Source: Aerolutibacter ruishenii
GTDB taxonomy: Bacteria; Pseudomonadota; Gammaproteobacteria; Xanthomonadales; Xanthomonadaceae
Reading direction: 5' to 3'
Length of the DNA: 64,000 nt
NCBI RefSeq assembly: GCF_007830115.1
Contig: NZ_VLKP01000001.1
Coordinates: forward strand, 62,001 to 126,000
Under the pieces are notes generated by a model. It was not told the DNA's origin, did no database searches, and was given only the letters and a program-made list of their open reading frames with translations. Of this stretch, positions 36,368-46,395 are shown piece after piece; positions within the stretch are counted from its first letter, which is position 1; every line of letters begins with the position of its first letter. Made by a program: the position numbers and the translations under genes.

Positions 36368-39300
36368 TCAGGCGGACAGTTGTGCCAACCGTGTCGCCAG
36401 CCTCTTCGGCGACACGCCGCCCTTGGTCCCCAGTTCCTGGGCAAACAGCGACACACGCAGTTCCTCAAGGTCCCAGCGCAGGGCCTGCCAGCCGGTCTCA
36501 CCCGCGCGACCCCGTGCGGTGGCGGTGGCCAACGCATCCGCAAATGGCTTGAGCTCCAGCATCCGCGACTGGTCACGTGTCGGATCGCGCAGGGCACGCT
36601 CGCCGCGCAATGCAAGCGCCTTGAGGTAACGCGGATACTCGCGCAAGGCCGCGGCGGGCACATCGCGCAGGAAGCCCGGCGGCGTCAGGGTGGCCAGGTG
36701 CGCGCGCATGTCGTCGAGGTTGCCGCTGGCCCAGCCCATGAGCGGCGACTCCAGGTTGGACCGGGCCTCCGCCACGGCGGACAGGATCGCTTCGGCCTGC
36801 CGCAGGCGCTCCATCGCTTCCGGGAACAGTTGCCGGCCGACGCGTTCGACCATGGCGGCAAACGCGGCCGCGTCGCGCACATCATCGGCGCCCTCGGCCA
36901 TCAGCGACGCCAGCGCACCATCGACCAGGTCCGCCCGCAGGCGATCGCCCTCGCGCCTGGCATCGCCGCCGGGCTTGCTGCCGGATGCCTCGATCGCTGC
37001 ATAGAGCAACCCGGTCTTGGGTGACACGGGCAGCTGCTTGCGGGCCTGCTTGACCTTGTCCGCCAGTGCGATCGCCAGCAGGCGGCACACGCCGGCCGGA
37101 TGCAGGCGGCGCGCCACGGCCTGCTCGGCATGGACCCGCAACGACACCGTCTCGCCATCGTCCTGCAGCGCTGGGTACGCGGGCACGCCGCCCGCACCGG
37201 GCACGGATTCGGGAATCGGCGCATCCGGGAACGTGGTGAGGCCCTGGCGCGCAAGTCCTTCGGCCGCGCGCGCGGCAAAGGCGGCCGCCGCGCGTTCGCC
37301 ATGGCGATGCCGCAGTTCCGCCAGGTCGCGCGACTCGGCCAGCACGGTGCGGCCATCGCGGTCCAGCAACCTCAGGTTCGCGAGCAGGTGCGGCTCCAGT
37401 GAAGCCTCGTCAAAGTCCAGCGCAGCCACGTCCACGCCAACCAGGCGCTTCAGGAAGCGGGCCAGTGCACCCGGCATCGCATCGGGGTCCGGCGGCAGTC
37501 CCTGCTTCCAGTCCGCGTGGGCCTCGTGGAACGCCTTGGCGAAATCCGGTGAGGGCACGAAATTGCGCCGCAGCGCCTTGGGCAGCGAGCGGATCAGCGC
37601 CGCGGCCTTGTCGGCGACGAAACCCGGCGCCAGCCACGACAACCGCGCCGCATCCAGCGCGTTGAGCAGGTGCAGGGGCACGGCCACGGTCATGCCGTCG
37701 TCCGGCGCGCCGGGTTCGAAACGATAGGTGACCGCCAGCCGCGCGCCGCCGAGCGGCAGGTACGGCGGGAAGCGCGAGGCTTCGCTTTCGTCGCCCACCA
37801 GCAGGTCCGCGCGCGACCACTCCAGCGCGGCCTTTTCGGCCGGCGCCAGCTTGCCGTACCACGCATCCAGCGCCTGCGCGTTGTGCACGTGCGCCGGCAG
37901 CCGGTCCAGGTACCAGCGCACCATCCACTCGTCGTCGACCACCAGCCCGGTGCGGCGCTGCTTGGCCTCTTCCTCCTGCGCCTTGGCCAGCACCGCGAGG
38001 TTGCGTGCCAGGAAGGCGCAGCGGGTGTTGATCTCGCCGGCCACCAGCGCATCGCGGGCAAAGATCTCGCGACTCTCTTCCGGGTACAGCGCACCGTAAT
38101 GCACCGGTCGTTTGGGGGCGAGCACCAGCCCGAACAGGCTGATCTGCTCGCTGCCCACCACGCGTCCCTGCGAACGCGCCCAGCGCGGATCGTGGTGGCG
38201 GCGCGAGAGCAGGTGCGGCAATTCGAGGATGGCCCAATCGGGCTCGATGGCGGCATTGGTCAGCGCCCAGACGCGTTCGGTGTCCAGCAACGTGGCCGAC
38301 AGCACCCACGGCGGTGGCTTGCGCGCCAGCGGCGAGCCCGGGAACAGCTGGAACTTGCGGCCACGCGGACCGTCGTACACGCCCTTGTCGCCGCGCTGGC
38401 CGATCTGCGTGGGCAGGCCGGCGATCACCGCCCGGTGCAGCGTGGCATAACCGGCGGCGTCCAGCGTCTGCACCGCGTCCACGGCCATCGACGTGTCGTG
38501 CGCGCGCCGCCGGTCGCCGGCCGCTGGCAATGCAGACGCGCTTCCCGACCACAACTCCTCGCACATCAACTTGAGCTGGCGGTGCAGCTCCCGCCACTCG
38601 CGCATGCGCAGGAAGCCGAGGAAGTGCTTGTCGCACCACGCACGCAACTTCGACTGGGTCAGGTCCTCGTGCGCGACCTGGTAGGCGTCCCACAGCTTGA
38701 GGATGCCGACGAATTCCGATCGCGGGTCGGCGAACCCCGCATGCGCGTTGTCCGCCGCCGCGCGCTGGTCGGCCGGACGCTCGCGCGGATCCTGGATGCC
38801 GAGGAACGAGGCGATCGCCAGCATTTCGCGCAGGCAGCCGTGGGCGTTGGCCGCCACCAGCATGCGCGACAGTTTCACGTCCACCGGCAGGCGCGCCATC
38901 AGCTTGCCGATGGAGGTCAGCTTGCGCGCCTCGTCCACCGCGCCCAGTTCCGACAACTGCTGCCAGCCATCGGCCACCGCGCGCCCGTCGGGCGGCTCCA
39001 GGAACGGGAACTCCTCGATCCGGCCCAGGCCCAGCGACAGCATGCGCAGGATCACGCCGGCCAGTGCGGCGCGGTGGATCTCCGGATCGGTATAGCGCGG
39101 CCGCGCCAGGAAGTCCGCTTCGGAGTACAGGCGGTAGCAGGTGCCCTCGGCGATGCGGCCACACCGGCCCTTGCGCTGGTCCGCGGCGGCCTGGCTGATG
39201 TCCTCGATATGCAGGCGGTCCAGTTTGCCGCGCGGGCTGTAGCGTTTGACCCGGGCCAGGCCCGGATCGACCACGTAGCGGATGCGCGGCACGGTCAGCG

Positions 39301-40474
39301 AGGTTTCGGCCACGTTGGTGGCCAGCACGATGCGCCGTTTCACCCCCGGATTGAACACCCGGTCCTGGTCACGCACGGACAGCCGCGCATACAGCGGCAG
39401 CACCTCGGTTTCGCGGTATTTGCGCCGCTCCAGCGCCTGGTGCGCATCGCGGATCTCGCGCTCGCCGGCCAGGAACACCAGCACGTCGCCGCGCGGGTCC
39501 TCGCGGGTGATCTCGTCGCAGGCGGCGACGATGCCGTCGGTGACGGTCAACGGACCGTCGTCGTCACGGCCGTCGCCGACGGTTTTGCCGCGGGCACCGG
39601 CGGGTGCCCCGCCCCGGGTAGCGCCGCGCCCCCTCTCCGCCCCGCCTTCCGCGCGCGCGCCGGCACTGGCCGCCATGTCGCCATCCAGCGGCCGGTAGCG
39701 CACCGACACCGGATACCCGCGGCCCTCCACGTTCACCACCGGCGCGTTGCCGAAATGCGCGGAAAAACGCTCGGTATCGATGGTCGCGGAGGTGACGATG
39801 ACCTTCAGGTCACGGCGCTTGAGCAGCAGCTGCTTGAGGTAGCCCAGCAGGAAGTCGATGTTGAGGCTGCGCTCGTGCGCCTCGTCGATGAGCAGGGTGT
39901 CGTACCGGGAGAGCCAGCGGTCGGACTGGATCTCGGCCAGCAGGATGCCGTCGGTCATGAACTTGACCGCGGTGTTCTCGCCCACGTTCTCGTTGAACCG
40001 CACCTGGTAGCCCACGGCGCCCCCCAGCGGGGTCTGCAGTTCCTCGGCCACGCGCCGCGCCACCGCACGCGCGGCGATGCGGCGCGGCTGGGTGCAACCG
40101 ATCATGCCCGCCTGCCCACGACCAGCCGCCAGGCACAGCTTCGGCAACTGCGTGGTCTTGCCCGAGCCGGTCTCGCCGGCGATGACCACCACGGGATGTT
40201 CACGGATCAGCGCGACAATCCGCTCGGCCTCGCCCGCAATCGGCAGGCCAGGGTCCACTGGCGCCAGCGGCAACGCAGCGGCACGCGCCTCGCGCTGCGC
40301 CACCGAAGCCCCCAGTGCCAGCGAAAAAGCCTCCCGCGCCTTGGCATCGGTGGGCTTGCCGCTCCAGCGCGACCAGAGGCCATGCAGGCGGCCGCGGTCG
40401 CGGCTCAGCGCGCCGTCGATGGCGTGCCGGGCCTGGCGTAACGCGGCGCTAGCATTCGGGTCGATAGGATTCAT
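36368..40474 (-). CDS. hrpA: ATP-dependent RNA helicase HrpA (DEAH box)
   Basis: 1,368-residue DEAH/RHA helicase. Motif I is GETGSGKTT (100-108), motif II DEAH (197-200), motif III SAT (229-231), and motif VI lies in QRKGRCGRIAEG. The winged-helix, ratchet and OB regions follow, then the long C-terminal extension found in HrpA. Residues about 268-306 form a Gly/Arg/Ala-rich stretch (RGRGATRGGAPAGARG) between the two RecA domains that is not part of the fold. HrpA rescues stalled ribosomes and acts in mRNA processing in E. coli. It is divergent from dps across 85 bases. Confidence 0.95.
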   Translation of the reverse strand: MNPIDPNASAALRQARHAIDGALSRDRGRLHGLWSRWSGKPTDAKAREAFSLALGASVAQREARAAALPLAPVDPGLPIAGEAERIVALIREHPVVVIAGETGSGKTTQLPKLCLAAGRGQAGMIGCTQPRRIAARAVARRVAEELQTPLGGAVGYQVRFNENVGENTAVKFMTDGILLAEIQSDRWLSRYDTLLIDEAHERSLNIDFLLGYLKQLLLKRRDLKVIVTSATIDTERFSAHFGNAPVVNVEGRGYPVSVRYRPLDGDMAASAGARAEGGAERGRGATRGGAPAGARGKTVGDGRDDDGPLTVTDGIVAACDEITREDPRGDVLVFLAGEREIRDAHQALERRKYRETEVLPLYARLSVRDQDRVFNPGVKRRIVLATNVAETSLTVPRIRYVVDPGLARVKRYSPRGKLDRLHIEDISQAAADQRKGRCGRIAEGTCYRLYSEADFLARPRYTDPEIHRAALAGVILRMLSLGLGRIEEFPFLEPPDGRAVADGWQQLSELGAVDEARKLTSIGKLMARLPVDVKLSRMLVAANAHGCLREMLAIASFLGIQDPRERPADQRAAADNAHAGFADPRSEFVGILKLWDAYQVAHEDLTQSKLRAWCDKHFLGFLRMREWRELHRQLKLMCEELWSGSASALPAAGDRRRAHDTSMAVDAVQTLDAAGYATLHRAVIAGLPTQIGQRGDKGVYDGPRGRKFQLFPGSPLARKPPPWVLSATLLDTERVWALTNAAIEPDWAILELPHLLSRRHHDPRWARSQGRVVGSEQISLFGLVLAPKRPVHYGALYPEESREIFARDALVAGEINTRCAFLARNLAVLAKAQEEEAKQRRTGLVVDDEWMVRWYLDRLPAHVHNAQALDAWYGKLAPAEKAALEWSRADLLVGDESEASRFPPYLPLGGARLAVTYRFEPGAPDDGMTVAVPLHLLNALDAARLSWLAPGFVADKAAALIRSLPKALRRNFVPSPDFAKAFHEAHADWKQGLPPDPDAMPGALARFLKRLVGVDVAALDFDEASLEPHLLANLRLLDRDGRTVLAESRDLAELRHRHGERAAAAFAARAAEGLARQGLTTFPDAPIPESVPGAGGVPAYPALQDDGETVSLRVHAEQAVARRLHPAGVCRLLAIALADKVKQARKQLPVSPKTGLLYAAIEASGSKPGGDARREGDRLRADLVDGALASLMAEGADDVRDAAAFAAMVERVGRQLFPEAMERLRQAEAILSAVAEARSNLESPLMGWASGNLDDMRAHLATLTPPGFLRDVPAAALREYPRYLKALALRGERALRDPTRDQSRMLELKPFADALATATARGRAGETGWQALRWDLEELRVSLFAQELGTKGGVSPKRLATRLAQLSA

Positions 40475-40500
40475 TGATCAGTGCAAGAGGAAAGAAGCAT

Positions 40501-40529
40501 TTCACGGCGCGTAACCCAGCGCCTATTGT
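40501..40529 (+). promoter_or_regulatory. Possible dps promoter
   Basis: TTCACG (40501-40506), a 17-base spacer and TATTGT (40524-40529) give four of six matches to each sigma-70 hexamer. It lies 31 bases ahead of the dps ATG, with GGAAAGGAGA as ribosome site in between. In the Dps family transcription often depends on OxyR or the stationary-phase sigma factor; no clear OxyR site was seen. Confidence 0.3.
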
Positions 40530-40559
40530 CACCGTAACCCCCTGGAAAGGAGAACCGCG

Positions 40560-41111
40560 ATGTCCAAGACCAAGACCAAGCCGGCCAAGTCCAAGGCCAC
40601 GCCCGCCGCTTCGCCGACGCCGGGCTCGAGCGCGCCGGCCATCGATATCGGGATCAGCGCGGGCGATCGCAAGAAGATCGCCGAGGGCCTGTCGGCGTTC
40701 CTGTCGGATGCGTTCACGTTGTACCTGAAGACCCACAACTTCCACTGGAACGTGACCGGGCCGATGTTCAACACCCTGCACGTGATGTTCGAGACGCAGT
40801 ACACCGAACAGTGGACCGCGCTGGACGGCGTGGCCGAGCGCATCAGGGCGTTGGGCTTCAATGCGCCGGGCTCGTACCAGGAATTCATCCGCCTGAGCTC
40901 GATCCCGGAGGAACCGGGTCTGAGTGATGCCGCCGACTGGCGCGAGATGGTGCGGCAGCTGGTCGTGGGCAACGAGGCGGTGTGCCGGACGGCGCGCAAG
41001 GTGCTCAAGGGGGCCGACGATGCGGGCGATGACCCGACGGTGGACCTGATGACGCAGCGGCTGCAGACGCATGAGAAGTATGCGTGGATGTTGAGGTCGT
41101 TGTTGCAGTGA
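40560..41111 (+). CDS. dps: Dps-family DNA-binding ferritin-like protein
   Basis: 183-residue mini-ferritin that stores iron and protects DNA in starvation or oxidative stress. The helical bundle begins near residue 33; the ferroxidase region includes H59, H62 (NFHWNVTGP), H74 and the acidic residues D89 and E93 in ALDGVAERI, the pattern expected of an inter-subunit site. Residues 1-30 form a Lys/Pro/Ala-rich extension (KTKTKPAKSKATP) suited to DNA binding, longer than the tail of E. coli Dps. The ATG follows a GGAG ribosome site. The gene stands alone, upstream of an inverted-repeat region. Confidence 0.93.
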   Translation: MSKTKTKPAKSKATPAASPTPGSSAPAIDIGISAGDRKKIAEGLSAFLSDAFTLYLKTHNFHWNVTGPMFNTLHVMFETQYTEQWTALDGVAERIRALGFNAPGSYQEFIRLSSIPEEPGLSDAADWREMVRQLVVGNEAVCRTARKVLKGADDAGDDPTVDLMTQRLQTHEKYAWMLRSLLQ

Positions 41112-41112
41112 T

Positions 41113-41318
41113 TTGAGTCTGGGACGGAGGGTGGCGAGGCACAGGTTGCTACTCCCCTCCGTCCGCGCATCCTGCGCGGCGTCGGGGCCGCGGGCCAGTC
41201 CGGCCCGGCGCAGCGCGCCGGGCGTTCGCCCAGACCACGCGGCAGTGCCGCGTATGCGGTCTGTACTCACCCATGGCCCGCTTTCCGCAACCCGTGCCAC
41301 GCCACCCTCCTGACTCAA
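41113..41318. repeat. Inverted-repeat element in the dps-recQ gap
   Basis: The 305 bases between dps and the recQ start hold no gene. A left arm (41113-41142: ttgagtc, then ggagggtggcg and ggcac) is matched by an inverted right arm (41294-41318: gtgcc, cgccaccctcc, gactcaa), with a 5-base insertion in the left arm. Between them lie smaller stems: ggacggaggg pairing with cccctccgtcc near 41154, ccgcgca/tgcgcgg near 41165, and gcggca/tgccgc near 41240. This looks like a small non-autonomous repeat element of MITE or BIME type, or a complex terminator for dps. No target-site duplication was evident. Being repeated elsewhere in the genome cannot be tested here. Confidence 0.6.
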
Positions 41319-41330
41319 CGCCACTGCTGG

Positions 41331-41338
41331 TTTTTTTT
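41331..41338 (+). other. T8 run downstream of the inverted-repeat element
   Basis: Eight consecutive T residues on the plus strand, 12 bases after the right arm of the inverted repeat and about 78 bases before recQ. In such a GC-rich setting it stands out. Together with the inverted repeat it could end dps transcription, but the spacing is longer than in a classical intrinsic terminator. Confidence 0.4.
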
Positions 41339-41416
41339 GAGAACGCGGCAAATTCCTACGTGACAGCGAGGGCCGCGCCGATAGGCGCGCTTGACCCGCT
41401 TGGTACCCTGTACGGC

Positions 41417-43228
<1,812 letters not shown>

Positions 43229-43256
43229 CGCGGGGACCGGGGGCCGGGGGCCGGTC

Positions 43257-43276
43257 ACGGCTGGATGCAGCCGTTT
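43257..43276 (+). terminator. Possible terminator after recQ
   Basis: Perfect 7-bp stem, acggctg and cagccgt with a gatg loop (43257-43274), followed by TT then AAA. It lies 28 bases after the recQ stop and 35 bases before the sigma-factor start. The T-run is weak, so efficiency is doubtful. Confidence 0.35.
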
Positions 43277-43310
43277 AAACCCGCACGGACCCGACCGCAT
43301 CCAAGCTGGC

Positions 43311-43901
43311 ATGCTGACAAACGTGAGCACCGCCCTGCCCGATGCTGACCCCGCGCCCGCCACCGGGACGGACGACGATCGTCGCCAGGTCGCCGCGGCG
43401 GCCGGGGGCGACATGGTCGCCTTCGAAGCGCTGTACCGCCGCCACGTGGGCCGGGTGCACGGCGTCATCGCCCGCCTGGTGGGTGGCCACTGCGCCCGCG
43501 CCGAGGACCTGACCCAGGAGGCCTTCGTCCGCGCCTGGCAGGCCCTGCCCGCATTCCGTTTCGAAGCGGCGTTCACCACCTGGCTGCACCGGCTGGCGGT
43601 CAACACCGCGCTGATGGAACTGCGCAGCCGTCGAAGCCGTCCGCTGGAGGATGACGAAGACGCGCTGGACACCATCGGCCATCCGGACTCGGCCGGTCAT
43701 GCCACTGCGCTGTCCATGGATCTGGGCCGCGCCGTCGCCAGCCTGCCGCCGCGTGCCCGGGCGGTGCTGGTCCTGTACGACATCGAAGGCTGGAAGCACG
43801 AGGAAATCGCCGCCGAACTGGGCATGGCCATCGGCAGCTCCAAGGCCCAGTTGCACCGCGCGCGCGGACTGCTCCGCGCGCGATTGGGAGAACCCGCATG
43901 A
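43311..43901 (+). CDS. ECF-type RNA polymerase sigma factor
   Basis: 196-residue sigma-70-family factor of extracytoplasmic-function type. Region 2 spans about 35-95 (MVAFEALYRRHVGRVHGVIA, then DLTQEAFVRAWQALPAF). Region 4 lies at about 135-190 (LPPRARAVLVLYDIEGWKHE and EIAAELGMAIGSSKAQLHRA). Start candidates are ATG 43311 and GTG 43323. The stop overlaps the next gene in an ATGA junction, typical of sigma/anti-sigma pairs. It probably controls its own operon, which ends with a DUF4097 protein; the trigger is unknown. Confidence 0.92.
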   Translation: MLTNVSTALPDADPAPATGTDDDRRQVAAAAGGDMVAFEALYRRHVGRVHGVIARLVGGHCARAEDLTQEAFVRAWQALPAFRFEAAFTTWLHRLAVNTALMELRSRRSRPLEDDEDALDTIGHPDSAGHATALSMDLGRAVASLPPRARAVLVLYDIEGWKHEEIAAELGMAIGSSKAQLHRARGLLRARLGEPA

Positions 43902-44515
43902 CACACGACGCCGACCACAGCCACGACGACACCCACGAACTGCCCGACGCACTGCGCTGGCAGCTACGCGCGCTGCGCCAGGGCCAGGTCCCCACCCACG
44001 ACCTGTGGACCGGCATCGCGCCGCGGCTGGTGGCGCGCACGGATGCACGCGCCGTCGAAGTTCGGTCGCCGGCCGTACCGGTCTCGCCGCGCTGGCGCGT
44101 GCCCGTGGCCCTTGCCGCCAGCGTCCTGGTGGCGGTGGGCACACTGGGGCTGCTCCGTTACGGCAGCCCCTCGGTCGACCAGCAGGCCGCATTGGCCGCC
44201 CGTGCGATGGACGCGACGACGCTTGCGATGACATCCGCCCGCGACCAGGGCGCGATTCAACGCCCCATTACCGCCGACACGCCGCTGGCCCTCGCCGAAG
44301 CGGAAGGCTTGCGCCGGCAGTACGAAGGCGCCATCCGCGAACTGGAAACCCGCCCCGGCAGCAACGCGGCCGATGCGGTCCTCCGCACCCTGGACCAGAG
44401 CGCGGAGCTGATCCTCGCCGCACTACGCCAGGCCCCTGATTCGACGCACCTGCTCGAACAACTGCGTCGCACCTACCAACGCCGCATCGAACTGATGCGG
44501 CTCCCCCTCGCCTGA
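43898..44515 (+). CDS. Putative anti-sigma factor (single membrane helix)
   Basis: 205-residue protein with a cytoplasmic N-terminal region of about 68 residues, one membrane helix at 69-86 and a helical periplasmic C-terminal region. This is the layout of anti-sigma factors, and the gene overlaps the sigma gene by 4 bases. There is no HxxxCxxC zinc motif; instead the N-terminus is rich in His and Asp (THDADHSHDDTHE). The identification rests on layout and position, not on a recognised domain. Confidence 0.75.
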   Translation: MTHDADHSHDDTHELPDALRWQLRALRQGQVPTHDLWTGIAPRLVARTDARAVEVRSPAVPVSPRWRVPVALAASVLVAVGTLGLLRYGSPSVDQQAALAARAMDATTLAMTSARDQGAIQRPITADTPLALAEAEGLRRQYEGAIRELETRPGSNAADAVLRTLDQSAELILAALRQAPDSTHLLEQLRRTYQRRIELMRLPLA

Positions 44516-44528
44516 CGGAGGAACACCC

Positions 44529-45431
44529 ATGTCCCGCCTTGCCATCCCCGCCCTTGCCATGGCCCTGACGCTCGCCCTGCCGGCGCTTGCGGCCACCCCC
44601 ATCAACGAAACCCGCGCGCTGTCGCCCACGGGCGAGGTCGAGATCGAGAACCTCAAGGGCCGTATCGAGGTGCGCGTCTGGGACCGCGCCGAAGTCAAGA
44701 TCGAAGGCAGCCTCGGCGAAGGCGTCGAACGGCTGGCCATCGAAGGCGGTCGCGACAAGCTGGCGGTGCGCGTGAAGTATCCCAGGCGTTCCGGCATGAA
44801 CGGCAACAACAGCGAACCCACCCAGTTGCTACTGACGGTGCCGCGCCGGGCCAGCCTGGATATCGATTCCGTCTCGGCCGACATCGACGTGCAGGGCACG
44901 GCAGCCGACAAGCTGTCGGCCGATGCGGTCAGCGGTGACGTGCTCGTGATCGGCGCCCCGCGCAAGGCCGAGATCAACACCGTCAGCGGCGACCAGCAGC
45001 TGACCATCAATACCCGCGATGCCTCCGTCGACACCGTCAGCGGCGATGTGGCGCTGCGCGGCCGTTTCGACGGCGAGGTGGAGTTCAACAGCGTGTCCGG
45101 CAACGTCACCATCACCAACAACCGCGAGAACCCGGTGCGCAAGCTGAGCGGCTCCTCGGTGTCCGGCGACCTGACCCTGTCCACCTCGCTCGCCAGCGGC
45201 GGGGAGATCGAGGTGGACACGCTCAGCGGCGACCTGCGGCTCAGCCTGCCGCGCAATGTATCGGCCACGGTGACCGGCGAAAGTTTCAGCGGCGACCTGC
45301 GCGTGGAGGGTGCCCAGGTGCAGCGCCCGAAGCATGGCCCGGGCTCCAGCGTCAGCCACCGCTATGGCACGGGCGATGGCCGCATCGCCGTGGAAAGCTT
45401 CTCCGGCAGTGCGTCGGTGATCCTGGAGTGA
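44529..45431 (+). CDS. DUF4097-family secreted beta-repeat protein
   Basis: 300-residue protein with a signal peptide (cleavage near residue 22, PALAATP) and then a repetitive beta-rich region of DUF4097 type. Short units recur with the pattern VSGD: SADAVSGDVLVIG, NTVSGDQQL, DTVSGDVALRG, SVSGNVTI, SSVSGDLTL, DTLSGDLRL. Such repeats are expected to form a beta-helix in the periplasm or on the surface. It follows the anti-sigma gene after 13 bases, with GGAGG as ribosome site, and is presumably an output or sensor of that pathway. Exact role unknown. Confidence 0.85.
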   Translation: MSRLAIPALAMALTLALPALAATPINETRALSPTGEVEIENLKGRIEVRVWDRAEVKIEGSLGEGVERLAIEGGRDKLAVRVKYPRRSGMNGNNSEPTQLLLTVPRRASLDIDSVSADIDVQGTAADKLSADAVSGDVLVIGAPRKAEINTVSGDQQLTINTRDASVDTVSGDVALRGRFDGEVEFNSVSGNVTITNNRENPVRKLSGSSVSGDLTLSTSLASGGEIEVDTLSGDLRLSLPRNVSATVTGESFSGDLRVEGAQVQRPKHGPGSSVSHRYGTGDGRIAVESFSGSASVILE

Positions 45432-45437
45432 GGCAGA

Positions 45438-45513
45438 TGGTGGGTCGTGACGGATTCGAACCGTCGACCAGCGGATTAAAAGTCCGATGCTCTACCGACT
45501 GAGCTAACGACCC
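45438..45513 (-). tRNA. tRNA-Lys (anticodon TTT)
   Basis: 76-base tRNA with 7-bp acceptor stem GGGTCGT/ACGACCC, D-arm with GCTCAGTCGGTAGAGC, anticodon loop CTTTTAA giving anticodon TTT, T-arm with GGTTCGAATCC, and an encoded CCA end (45438-45440). It lies 103 bases downstream of queC on the same strand and ends 6 bases from the convergent DUF4097 gene. Confidence 0.98.
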
Positions 45514-45515
45514 AT

Positions 45516-45542
45516 CACGACCCGGCCTTGCGCCGGGTCGTG
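45516..45542 (-). other. Perfect hairpin just upstream of tRNA-Lys
   Basis: Ten-bp perfect stem cacgacccgg/ccgggtcgtg with a 7-base loop, ending 3 bases before the tRNA 5' end. The stem repeats the tRNA acceptor sequence (gggtcgt occurs in both). No T-run follows, so it is not a standard terminator for queC. It may fold the leader copy away from the tRNA 3' strand or help processing of the precursor. Confidence 0.6.
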
Positions 45543-45615
45543 CATTCTAGCGCAGCAGCGTGCGGGATGCAGTCGCAACAGGCCCCGAGGACCATGCAGG
45601 CGACAGCCGAACGGA

Positions 45616-46311
45616 TCAAGCGTACCGTGTCGGATCAGCCACGCCCGCCGCGGCGAAACCCTCCGCCCGCAACCGGCACGCATCGCAGTGCCCGCACGCG
45701 CGTCCGGCCTCGTCGGCCTTGTAGCACGACACCGTCTGCGCGAAATCCACGCCCAGGCGCTCGCCTTCGCGCACGATGTCGGCCTTGCTCATGAACTGCA
45801 GCGGGGCATGCACGCGCAGGCCCGCGCCTTCCACGCCGGCCTTGGTGGCCAGGTTGGCCAACCGCTCGAAGGCGGACACGAACTCCGGGCGGCAATCGGG
45901 GTAGCCCGAATAGTCCACCGCGTTGACGCCGCAGAAGATGTCGTTCGCGCCCAGCACCTCGGCCCAGCCCAGCGCGATCGACAGCATGATGGTGTTGCGC
46001 GCCGGCACGTAGGTCACCGGAATGGCGTCCTTGGCCGCGGCCTGCCCCACCGGGTGGCCGTCGGTGTCCAGCGGCACCTCGATGTCGTCGGTCAGCGCCG
46101 AACCGCCGATGCTGCGCAGGTCCACGTTGACCGTCTTGTGCGCCACCGCGCCCAATGACTTCGACACACGGCCGGCGGCATCCAGTTCGGAGGTGTGGCG
46201 CTGGCCGTAGCTGACGCTCAACGCGTGCACGGCAAAGCCCTGCTCGCGCGCGATGGCGATGACCACGGCGGAGTCCATGCCTCCGGACACCAGGACGACG
46301 GCCTTCTTCAT
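45616..46311 (-). CDS. queC: 7-cyano-7-deazaguanine synthase QueC
   Basis: ATP-dependent enzyme converting 7-carboxy-7-deazaguanine to preQ0 in queuosine synthesis, 231 residues. It has the PP-loop SGGMDS (9-14) and zinc ligands C196, C206, C209 and C212 (SCY and CGHCDAC). The ATG at 46311 follows GGGAG. It lies 84 bases downstream of queE on the same strand. No preQ1 riboswitch-like fold was found in that gap. Confidence 0.97.
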   Translation of the reverse strand: MKKAVVLVSGGMDSAVVIAIAREQGFAVHALSVSYGQRHTSELDAAGRVSKSLGAVAHKTVNVDLRSIGGSALTDDIEVPLDTDGHPVGQAAAKDAIPVTYVPARNTIMLSIALGWAEVLGANDIFCGVNAVDYSGYPDCRPEFVSAFERLANLATKAGVEGAGLRVHAPLQFMSKADIVREGERLGVDFAQTVSCYKADEAGRACGHCDACRLRAEGFAAAGVADPTRYA

Positions 46312-46395
46312 TCGACACTCCCTAACGGCCGACTCTTCGCATCGACCAGAATTCACGGCCCCGGACCGTGCGGAACAGCATCACAACGACCGGGC

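Noticed and set aside
37670-40441. 923-codon plus-strand frame opposite hrpA
   Set aside because: His/Gln/Arg-rich composition with no domain; antisense shadow of the helicase.
41112-41330. Small protein gene between dps and recQ
   Set aside because: Short frames there have no ribosome site, are Arg/Pro-rich and coincide with the inverted repeats.
45438-45542. Integration (att) site at tRNA-Lys
   Set aside because: No integrase or mobile genes nearby; the repeated 7-8 bases are part of a hairpin rather than flanking a foreign segment.
46312-46395. preQ1 riboswitch between queE and queC
   Set aside because: Only a short cacgg/ccgtg stem is present; no preQ1 aptamer features, A-rich tail or pseudoknot partner.
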